Part shown: piece by piece, positions 26,070 through 32,616 of the stretch
Numbering within the stretch: the first letter of the stretch is position 1
Layout: every line of letters begins with the position of its first letter
NCBI GenBank assembly: GCA_947566075.1
Contig: CANOIM010000008.1
Location: forward strand, 1 to 64,000
Source of the DNA: an uncultured Eggerthellaceae bacterium
GTDB lineage: Bacteria; Actinomycetota; Coriobacteriia; Coriobacteriales; Eggerthellaceae
Direction of reading: 5' to 3'
Length of the DNA stretch: 64,000 bases
Notes under the pieces: model-generated
What the model was told of the DNA's origin: nothing
What the model saw: only the letters and a program-made list of their open reading frames with translations
Database searches by the model: none
Position numbers and translations under genes: made by a program

Positions 26070-26582
26070 TCAAGCCTGGAGTTGCTCTTTGAGCTTATGG
26101 CAACCGCAGGTGCAACCAGCGGCATGCTCTTCGTTCTCGATCAAGCTTCCGGTCTCACCGTAGATATCCACGACTTCCAAATCGAAGGTGAGGTCGTGAC
26201 CGGCCAGTTCATGGTTGAAGTCGAAGCATATTCCCGATTCGGAAACGCTCGCCACCTTGACACGGCGGCGCTCCTCCCCCATGTCCAGCAGGATAAAGCC
26301 GCCCACAGGCAGCTTCTCCCAGTTAGGGAACCCGCCTGCAGGCACCGTCTCTTTGAGGGCAGGATCGTATTCTCCGTAGGCTTCCGCAGCTGATATGGTG
26401 ACCGTCCGCTTCTGGAATGGCTCCAGGGAACAGACCGCTTTCTCCAACCCCGGGATCACCGTGTTCGCGCCCACCACGAAGACAAGCGGGTGGCCTTCAT
26501 GGGCCTCCGAGCTGTCGAACACGGTCCCGTCCTCTAGGCGTCCTTCGTACATAACGCTCACCTTGCTACCAACTTCTATCAT
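26070..26582 (-). CDS. slyD: SlyD-like FKBP peptidyl-prolyl isomerase
   Basis: The 170-residue protein has a split FKBP domain (YEGRLEDGTVFDSS, FVVGANTVIPGLEKAV) with an inserted chaperone flap, as in SlyD. A short metal-binding tail with CTCGCH follows. SlyD isomerises prolines, chaperones folding and, in E. coli, delivers nickel for hydrogenase maturation. Its ATG overlaps the previous stop (ATGA) and has AGGAGGAAGG upstream. It is the last gene of the molybdoenzyme cluster and may help fold or metallate its enzymes. Confidence 0.9.
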   Translation of the reverse strand: MIEVGSKVSVMYEGRLEDGTVFDSSEAHEGHPLVFVVGANTVIPGLEKAVCSLEPFQKRTVTISAAEAYGEYDPALKETVPAGGFPNWEKLPVGGFILLDMGEERRRVKVASVSESGICFDFNHELAGHDLTFDLEVVDIYGETGSLIENEEHAAGCTCGCHKLKEQLQA

Positions 26583-26911
26583 GCTGACCTTCCTCCTGCC
26601 GCGAACACGGGCGGCGTCTCCATAGGCTCGCTAGCCTTGCCGGTGAGTATGTTGTGCCAAAGGCCCTCCGCCAGTACATAGAGGGCCTTGAACTCTATCT
26701 TGCCTGCATGGGATGCGCTGCCTAGGTAGCGCACCGACCCCTCTCCCAGCGGGCCCAGAGCAACCCAGGTGCCATCGGCACCATAAGGCCGATATACGGT
26801 ACCGTCGAAGGCTCGAACGGTACCGTCATCCCAATCAACGGGCCCGATGGGAAGGGCTGACAGCTTTCCCTCGGCCTTCAGGCGCGCTATGACGGCGTCA
26901 GCACAAGACAT
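26579..26911 (-). CDS. Hypothetical protein in the molybdoenzyme cluster
   Basis: The 110-residue protein has no family I recognise. It has no signal peptide or membrane segment, and the middle is rich in Gly, Asp and aromatics (VDWDDGTVRAFDGTVYRPYG). It starts 3 bases after the VOC gene stop and overlaps slyD by 4 bases, so it belongs to the operon. The tight coupling suggests a real protein, perhaps an accessory subunit or small fold partner. Confidence 0.7.
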   Translation of the reverse strand: MSCADAVIARLKAEGKLSALPIGPVDWDDGTVRAFDGTVYRPYGADGTWVALGPLGEGSVRYLGSASHAGKIEFKALYVLAEGLWHNILTGKASEPMETPPVFAAGGRSA

Positions 26912-26914
26912 TGT

Positions 26915-27544
26915 CTATTTGCCACCCATGGGAATGAACATCGTCTCCGCTGAGCCGTCCCACTTCTCTCGAGCACCGATGATGGCATCGTGGAGGTTCT
27001 TCGCCCGAGGCTCTACGAATTGCACAGCGAACCCGACGTCCTTGCGGAAGTCGGCCACCATGAAGGACGGCTTCCCGGCGTTGGCGCGCACCATGGCCTC
27101 GTCGGTTCCCGTGGCCCGTGCCTTTTCCAGGGCGTTCTCCAAGTCGGGATAGCCCACCGTGATCACGTCCACGCCAAGGAAGTCGCAGGCATCCTGGGCC
27201 TCTTCCAGGCTTTCCACGAAGACATGGATGTGGTTGAGACCGGGAACGTCTTCCTTGTTGAGCTCAGTGAACATGGTCGGCACCGACCAATCGTTCTGCG
27301 TGACCACCTCGATGGAATGGCTGCCCCAGGCGCCATAACAGGCGTGGAACTCAAGGCCCGTGCAGTCTACCTCCTCGCCGTGGTACAGAAGCTTTCCGAA
27401 AGTGTTGGTGGTGTAGAAGAACGGCCCGGACCCGAAAATGCGGTTATGGGCCGTCATAAAAGCTCTCCAGTCCGGAGCGCAGAAGCCTAATTGGTGTACC
27501 CAGTCCCTGCCCTTGAAATAGTCAGAGAAGTCTTTCTTCGCCAT
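26915..27544 (-). CDS. VOC family protein (glyoxalase/dioxygenase fold), copy 1
   Basis: This 209-residue protein of the vicinal oxygen chelate superfamily has two beta-alpha-beta-beta-beta modules. Possible metal ligands are His17 in WVHQLGF, the glutamates/histidines in LEFHACYGAWGSHSIEVV, and GLNHIHVFV. VOC enzymes bind a divalent metal and act on vicinal oxygens, for example in epimerases, lyases and dioxygenases. In an anaerobe an isomerase or lyase is more likely than a dioxygenase. It lies in the molybdoenzyme cluster between an SDR and an unknown gene. Confidence 0.8.
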   Translation of the reverse strand: MAKKDFSDYFKGRDWVHQLGFCAPDWRAFMTAHNRIFGSGPFFYTTNTFGKLLYHGEEVDCTGLEFHACYGAWGSHSIEVVTQNDWSVPTMFTELNKEDVPGLNHIHVFVESLEEAQDACDFLGVDVITVGYPDLENALEKARATGTDEAMVRANAGKPSFMVADFRKDVGFAVQFVEPRAKNLHDAIIGAREKWDGSAETMFIPMGGK

Positions 27545-27570
27545 GGTGCCACCTTTCCTATCTGGCGCAG

Positions 27571-28401
27571 CTAGTCAAGCTGCTTTGCCATCGTCATACC
27601 GAATTTGCCGCCGTCGAGGACAAGGTCGACACCCGTCAAGTATTCCAGCCCCGGCTCCAACAGGCGCACGATGAACTCGGCCATCTCGCCCGGCTCACCC
27701 AGACGCCCGAAAGCCGTGCCGCGCTCGATGCCTGCTACTGTCTCGTCGGAAGCCTCGCGCAGCATAGGGGTGTCGAAGGCTCCAGGCGCGATCGAGAAGA
27801 TCCGGCATCCCTTCTTCCCGAAGCGCCGGGTGTTAGCGCGGGTGTAATACTGCGTGAACGTCTTGGAGATCGGGTAGTACTGGTAGTCCTCCCCCATGGC
27901 CCGCATGGCCTCCGGGACCTCGCGGACGTCGATGGCGGCTTTGGCCTTTTCGAAAAAGGTAGGCGCGTTGGGGTCGTCCCAGATCGCACGCTCTTCCGGC
28001 GTGGGCTGCACGAAGTAGCCGGTGATGGACGAATAGTTCACCAGCGCTGACCCTTCTTCGAGGTAGGGCAGGAACGCCTCTACGAAGTTCACGGTTCCCA
28101 CCATGTTGATCTTGACGATGAGGTCGCCGCCGCCTGCATCCACTCCCGCAGCGTTCACCACATTGCCGATGGGGGCGATGGATGCCGCGTAGGCCGCGAA
28201 TTCATCGAGAGAGACGCGGTCCGATATGTCGACGGTCTTGCCGTAGGCCTCTATACCCCGCTCTTCAAGCTTGGCGATGGCGTCGGCAAGCCGCTTCTCG
28301 TTACGACCGCCCACCAACACCGGGCCCAGCTTGCCCAAGGCAATGGCGGTGGACAGGCCCATGCCGGACGTCCCGCCGGTCACCACTTGGAGTTTCTTCA
28401 T
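27571..28401 (-). CDS. Short-chain dehydrogenase/reductase, copy 1
   Basis: From the ATG at 28401 (AAAGGAGGGG upstream; an earlier ATG would consume that site) the protein has 276 residues. The cofactor motif TGGTSGMGLS, NAAG, catalytic Ser in NYSSITG and YxxxK in YYPISK are intact. The insert between Ser and Tyr (PTPEERAIWDDPNAP) and the tail resemble hydroxysteroid-dehydrogenase-like SDRs. The reaction is NAD(P)-linked oxidation or reduction of an alcohol/ketone, and the substrate is unknown. Cluster context would allow a ring-ketone or hydroxyaryl intermediate. Confidence 0.87.
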   Translation of the reverse strand: MKKLQVVTGGTSGMGLSTAIALGKLGPVLVGGRNEKRLADAIAKLEERGIEAYGKTVDISDRVSLDEFAAYAASIAPIGNVVNAAGVDAGGGDLIVKINMVGTVNFVEAFLPYLEEGSALVNYSSITGYFVQPTPEERAIWDDPNAPTFFEKAKAAIDVREVPEAMRAMGEDYQYYPISKTFTQYYTRANTRRFGKKGCRIFSIAPGAFDTPMLREASDETVAGIERGTAFGRLGEPGEMAEFIVRLLEPGLEYLTGVDLVLDGGKFGMTMAKQLD

Positions 28402-28470
28402 CTTGCCCCTCCTTTTCAATGGCCAGGCGGACGCGCATCCGCGGCCGCCTGGCCTTCGACCAGTCTTGAG

Positions 28471-29928
28471 CTATTCGGAATCCGCCACTTCCTCCGTCGG
28501 CTTCTTCAACAGGAACGTGATGGCGAACAGGACGATCCACGCGACGAGGGACACAATCATGCACAGGCGCATGCCCATGGCCGGGTCCATAGCCACCAAC
28601 AACGTGAACACAGCCATGCCAACACCAGCACCGAGGTTTTGACCCAATTGGATAACAGAGTTACCGATGGTGCGCAGATCGGGCTTCAGCATGATCTGCG
28701 GAGCCGCCGACTGCGTGACCGTTTGTTGGGAGTTGAATACACCACCGAGGAACGTGAGGATGTAGATCACCCACACCGGCACGCCCGGCACAAGCACCAG
28801 CACGAAGGCCGCCATGATGACCACACGGAAGACGTTACCCAGCGTCATGACCCACTTCGCCGTGTTCTGCTTCGCGATGATCTTGCCGAACACCGGACCC
28901 AAGAACAGGCCGAGAACCGCGAGAAGGGACGTGGACAAGCCGCCTGCCAGAGCAGGGCCGATGGTCTCAACGATGGGATCGGTTGCAAGCGTGCGCATGA
29001 TGAAGCCGGGAATGAAGAACGAGATGGACATAGCGCCGAAGTTATGGAGGAAGTTCGCCCCAGTTAGAACGAGGGTGTTGCGGTCTTTGATCGCGTTCAA
29101 TGGCACGATGGCATCATTCTTCTTCTTTTTGATGATGAGCACCAAAACGATCAGGGCGATGACGGAAACCACCAGCAATCCGGTGTTGAGCGGCGTGCCG
29201 AACTTCACATAGTTGCTACCCATGGACAACGCGATGATGAGGCAGCCCAGGAAGACGGTGATCACAGCGGCACCAGCGAAATCGAACTTGCCGCCCTTGA
29301 CGGCCAGGAACTCCACCTCTTCCTTCTTCACCTTGACGCCCATGAGGATGAGTGCAGCGCCCAACGCCAGGAAGGCGAACAGGATGAAGCACCACACACG
29401 CCACCCGATCTGGTCGATGACGATGCCGCCCACGAACGGGCCAGCTAGGATGCCGACCGACATCATGGTTCCCACCAAGCCGAGGTAGAGGCCCGCCTGT
29501 TTCTTGTCGAAGATGTCACGGATCATGGTGAAACCGATGGCGAACACGCCAGCGCTCACCAAGCCCCAGAAGATATTCGCTGCAATGATGATGAACATGT
29601 TGGTGGCGATGCCGCGCAGAAAGAGCACGACGGCGCCGACCACGAGCGACCCACCGGCCAACAGGCGCTTCGCTGCAGGGTTACGGGCGCCGATGAATCC
29701 GTAGATAGGCATGGCGCACACGCCGATGATGCCGCTAACCCCCTGGGCTAAGCCGTAGATATCCATGCCATCAATCTCGGCCGCAGCCGCGGGAAGCATG
29801 GTCGAGTTGGTATTGGATACCAGCATGTTTGCGATAACGGCCAGGTACAAACCGATGACCGTCATCATCTTCTTCGAATTAGGGGCGCTCAGAAACGGGT
29901 TCTTGCGCTCCTCGTTGCCTTGTTCCAT
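28471..29928 (-). CDS. MFS transporter (14-helix, DHA2-like)
   Basis: The ATG at 29928 has AAAGGAG upstream and gives 485 residues. About 14 hydrophobic helices and motifs such as MYGF-like loop IYGFIGARNPAAKRLL and GPFVGGIVIDQIGWRVWCF place it in the drug:H+ antiporter-2 type of MFS. Several members instead import or export small organic acids. Its place between two SDR genes suggests it carries the pathway's substrate or product. Drug export is the alternative. Confidence 0.85.
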   Translation of the reverse strand: MEQGNEERKNPFLSAPNSKKMMTVIGLYLAVIANMLVSNTNSTMLPAAAAEIDGMDIYGLAQGVSGIIGVCAMPIYGFIGARNPAAKRLLAGGSLVVGAVVLFLRGIATNMFIIIAANIFWGLVSAGVFAIGFTMIRDIFDKKQAGLYLGLVGTMMSVGILAGPFVGGIVIDQIGWRVWCFILFAFLALGAALILMGVKVKKEEVEFLAVKGGKFDFAGAAVITVFLGCLIIALSMGSNYVKFGTPLNTGLLVVSVIALIVLVLIIKKKKNDAIVPLNAIKDRNTLVLTGANFLHNFGAMSISFFIPGFIMRTLATDPIVETIGPALAGGLSTSLLAVLGLFLGPVFGKIIAKQNTAKWVMTLGNVFRVVIMAAFVLVLVPGVPVWVIYILTFLGGVFNSQQTVTQSAAPQIMLKPDLRTIGNSVIQLGQNLGAGVGMAVFTLLVAMDPAMGMRLCMIVSLVAWIVLFAITFLLKKPTEEVADSE

Positions 29929-30002
29929 GATTCGCTCCTTTGCGAACCGCCTCCATAAGAATGCAGATACCCAAAGAGCAAGAACCGTATTACCATGGAG
30001 AC

Positions 30003-30059
30003 GGCATATTCTTCGGATATGCCATAAGGAGGGCGGAGCCTTTGCCGGGGCCGCCCTCC
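30003..30059 (-). terminator. Double hairpin between SDR2 and MFS genes
   Basis: Two perfect stems lie in the 148-base gap: ggagggcgg / ccgccctcc (30028-30059) and ggcatat / atatgcc (30003-30023). There is no good T-run. They may cause partial termination or protect the upstream mRNA segment. Confidence 0.5.
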
Positions 30060-30076
30060 GCTTCGTTGCTTCGGCT

Positions 30077-30859
30077 CTAGCAGAGCTCCCCGCCATCCAC
30101 GACAAGATGCTGTCCTGTCATGAAGCTAGAAGCATCAGAGGCGAGGTACAGCACCGCATTGGCGCAGTCGGACACCTTGCCCGTACGGCCCAGGGGGATC
30201 TTGGACAGGATGCCTGGAGCCATCTTCTGGAAGATGTCGTCAGTGCCAGCGGGGTGGGTCATGTCGGTCTCGATGAACCCGGGATACAGCGTGTTCACAC
30301 GCACACCTTCAGGGGCGAGGAGCTTGCCGATACAGGGCGTGAGCGCCCGGATGGCACCCTTGGTAGCGGTGTACGCTACGGAACCCGCTGCCTTCCAGGC
30401 TGCCAAGGAAGCCACGGGAATGATGGCCCCTACGCGGTTCTTTGCGCATTCTTCCCACCCATGCTTGACCATGAACATCACGCCATCCAGGTTGATGCCC
30501 AAAACCTTGCGCCAATTGTCAGTATCGAAAGCCGTTCCCAGGCCTCCGGAGACCGAGAGTCCCGAGATGCCTGCCGCAAGCACCATGATGTCCAGGCGTC
30601 CGAACTCGCGTACGCATTCATCCACTGCGGCCTTGCAGTCCTCTTCGCTGGATACATCAGTCACGCGGTAGGAGGCTTCTCCGCCAGCGGACCTGATCTC
30701 AGCCACTGCCTCCTGCAGCTTGTCTTCACGGCGCGCCGTGAGAAATACCTTGGCACCGTGCTCAGCCAGAATCTTTGCCGATTCATTTCCAATGCCATGG
30801 GAGCTGGCGCCGGTTATGAGCGCAACCCTCCCCGTGAGATCGAACGAATCATTTCTCAT
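30077..30859 (-). CDS. Short-chain dehydrogenase/reductase, copy 2
   Basis: The 260-residue classical SDR starts at the ATG at 30859 (GAAGGGA upstream). Visible motifs are TGASSHGIG (cofactor), LAAGISG, VASLAAWKAAGS with the catalytic Ser, YTATKGA (YxxxK) and LYPGFIETDM. The C-terminus LASDASSFMTGQHLVVDGG is typical of FabG-like enzymes. NAD(P)-linked alcohol/ketone conversion is expected. It differs clearly from the other SDR in the cluster, so the two probably act on different intermediates. Confidence 0.88.
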   Translation of the reverse strand: MRNDSFDLTGRVALITGASSHGIGNESAKILAEHGAKVFLTARREDKLQEAVAEIRSAGGEASYRVTDVSSEEDCKAAVDECVREFGRLDIMVLAAGISGLSVSGGLGTAFDTDNWRKVLGINLDGVMFMVKHGWEECAKNRVGAIIPVASLAAWKAAGSVAYTATKGAIRALTPCIGKLLAPEGVRVNTLYPGFIETDMTHPAGTDDIFQKMAPGILSKIPLGRTGKVSDCANAVLYLASDASSFMTGQHLVVDGGELC

Positions 30860-30887
30860 GATGATTCCCTTCTCGATCGGTTCAGCT

Positions 30888-31421
30888 TTACTTTCCCTGC
30901 ATGAGGGCGGCCATGGGCATGAGGGCAGGTGCCTCAGCAGGTGAGTTCTCATGAACTGCCTTGATGCCCTGCCACAGCTGCTCGGACGGAGTGTTCACCT
31001 CCACGTACTGACCCAGTTGCTCGCGGGCGTCCATGTAGGCGATTTCCAGCCCCTGTCCAGAAGTGACGCGCATGGCAAGCGGCATACCCGCCGCTTCCAA
31101 GACTGCAATCGCAGCATCTACATCATCCACCCAGATGCAGAAGTGGTGCAGGCCGAAGCGTCCCATCTCGTGGTAGGGATCAGGGCCCGTGCTCTGCACC
31201 TCGATGAGTTCCAACTGGATATCATTCATGTGGCCCAGCGCCGTGCGCATCTGAAGGTCAGCGTCCTCTCCGCGCACCTTGCAACTTGCAAGAGGGTTGA
31301 CGCCAAGGTCAACAAAGGGGCCCGCACCGAGCGATTCGCGCAAGTAGGCAGCGGACTCTTCGATGCTCTCCACGTAGTAACCGATCTGCTTGATGCCGTA
31401 CTTATTGAACATCTCGTTCAT
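30888..31421 (-). CDS. VOC family protein, copy 2
   Basis: This 177-residue vicinal oxygen chelate protein has the paired modules expected for the methylmalonyl-CoA epimerase/glyoxalase type (IKQIGYYVESIEESAAYLRE, LELIEV, GLHHFCIWVDDVDAAI). Likely metal ligands are the Glu of IQLELIEV, His of LHHFC and Glu of QYVEVN. It is only about 28 bases upstream of SDR2. Two VOC proteins in one cluster is unusual and fits ring-opening, isomerisation or binding of a vicinal-hydroxy substrate. Confidence 0.82.
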   Translation of the reverse strand: MNEMFNKYGIKQIGYYVESIEESAAYLRESLGAGPFVDLGVNPLASCKVRGEDADLQMRTALGHMNDIQLELIEVQSTGPDPYHEMGRFGLHHFCIWVDDVDAAIAVLEAAGMPLAMRVTSGQGLEIAYMDAREQLGQYVEVNTPSEQLWQGIKAVHENSPAEAPALMPMAALMQGK

Positions 31422-31449
31422 GATCAGTCCTTTCTCAGGTCAAGAACAG

Positions 31450-31650
31450 CTAGGCTCCCGGAGGTGTAGGCGCTCCTGGAGCGCTGGGAGGCTTAGGCGC
31501 ACCCGGAGCACTGGGAGCACCCGGAGCAACAGGAGCTGTTGGCTGATCCGCATCGAAGCCCTTAGCGGTGTTGTCTAGCTCCGTACCGCAATCAGGACAC
31601 ACCTTGTCCACAGGCTTGCACGTCTTGCCACAGCTCGGGCATTTCTTCAT
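31450..31650 (-). CDS. Small zinc-ribbon protein with proline-rich tail
   Basis: The ATG at 31650 (GAGG upstream) gives 66 residues. Two CxxC pairs form a zinc ribbon (CPSCGKTCKPVDKVCPDCG), followed by a tail of repeated APGAP/PPSAPGAP units. No catalytic features are visible; such peptides may recruit partners. It sits between the beta subunit and the VOC gene, after a strong hairpin. A similar small zinc-ribbon gene accompanies a TetR gene at 62051. Confidence 0.75.
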   Translation of the reverse strand: MKKCPSCGKTCKPVDKVCPDCGTELDNTAKGFDADQPTAPVAPGAPSAPGAPKPPSAPGAPTPPGA

Positions 31651-31713
31651 TGATACCTCTGCAGGTCTGAAACACATGCTCTTCTCTTCCTTCTATCCGT
31701 TGATGCGAGAAAG

Positions 31714-31769
31714 GGGGAGGCTTGGATATCTAGGGGGATCGGAGAGTGATAGATCGTCCAAGCCTCCCC
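31714..31769 (-). terminator. Strong hairpin downstream of the molybdoenzyme beta subunit
   Basis: A perfect 13-bp stem (ggggaggcttgga / tccaagcctcccc) with a 30-base loop starts 11 bases after the beta-subunit stop. On the minus strand it is followed by CTTTCTC. It may terminate part of the transcripts or stabilise the alpha/beta mRNA. Confidence 0.55.
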
Positions 31770-31779
31770 GGGGAAATGG

Positions 31780-32586
31780 TTAGTTCAAGGCGATGTCGCC
31801 AAGTCCCTTGTCCTCGGAAATGGTGCTCGTCTGTATCGTCTTGGTCTTGCCGTTCGCCTCGATGGTGACCGTCCAATCAGCATCAGGCAGATCGCGCAGC
31901 CAGAAATCGCCCCAGCTGTCGGTCGTCGCCGCGAACGTACCAGCATCACCCGCGGCAGTCACCTTCGCACCCTCGACGATCTCCTTGATGGCAGGATCGT
32001 ACACGGTGCCCGCGATGAACTTCTTCGGCAGGCCGCGATAGAACACGCGCGGCTTGGTACCGTATTCAGGATGCAGCACCTCTTCAGTGCCATCGAGGCC
32101 CAACTGGTCCTCTTCGCCGAACAGGATGACGTTCACATGGCAGTTGTCAACACAGCGCGGTACGCGAATGGGAGATTCTGCATCATCCAACAGGTGCGCG
32201 CAGCCAGTGCACTTCTGAGGGATGTTCAACGCCTCGTTCCAGTAGATCACGTGATAAGGGCAAGCCTCCACGATCTGCTTCTGACCCTTCGACTTCTCAG
32301 GGTCTATCAGCACCAGACCGTCGTCACGACGATACACAGCGCCGTCCTTCCCCGCCTTCATGCAGGGCGCGTTCTCGCAATGATTGCACAGCCGCGGGAT
32401 GTAGCTCACTTTCACGTGAGGTTTGTGACCGCGCTCACGCTGGTCCACCTTGCACCAGAACTGGCCAGTATCAGGCTGGGGCTTAGCATAGGGGCTCCAG
32501 TCGTTGCCGCAGTGCTCATCCTTGCAGCCGATCTGGCAGTCGTGGCAGCCCACGCATTTCTTCACATCGATAAGGAATGCCTTCAT
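31780..32586 (-). CDS. Transhydroxylase-like iron-sulfur beta subunit
   Basis: The 268-residue protein has twelve cysteines placed for three [4Fe-4S] clusters: Cys11/14/17 with Cys149, Cys21 with Cys126/129/145, and Cys67/70/75/109. From about residue 195 to the end is a beta-sandwich (transthyretin/carboxypeptidase-regulatory type: GTVYDPAIKEIVEGAKVTAA, DSWGDFWLRDL). Three clusters plus this extra domain are the layout of the beta subunit of Pelobacter pyrogallol-phloroglucinol transhydroxylase, not of ordinary DMSO-reductase electron-transfer subunits. It lies 30 bases after the alpha gene. It has no signal peptide, so the enzyme is probably cytoplasmic. Confidence 0.88.
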   Translation of the reverse strand: MKAFLIDVKKCVGCHDCQIGCKDEHCGNDWSPYAKPQPDTGQFWCKVDQRERGHKPHVKVSYIPRLCNHCENAPCMKAGKDGAVYRRDDGLVLIDPEKSKGQKQIVEACPYHVIYWNEALNIPQKCTGCAHLLDDAESPIRVPRCVDNCHVNVILFGEEDQLGLDGTEEVLHPEYGTKPRVFYRGLPKKFIAGTVYDPAIKEIVEGAKVTAAGDAGTFAATTDSWGDFWLRDLPDADWTVTIEANGKTKTIQTSTISEDKGLGDIALN

Positions 32587-32616
32587 CTTGTTCTTCCTCT
32601 CTTCGGACAGGGCGCG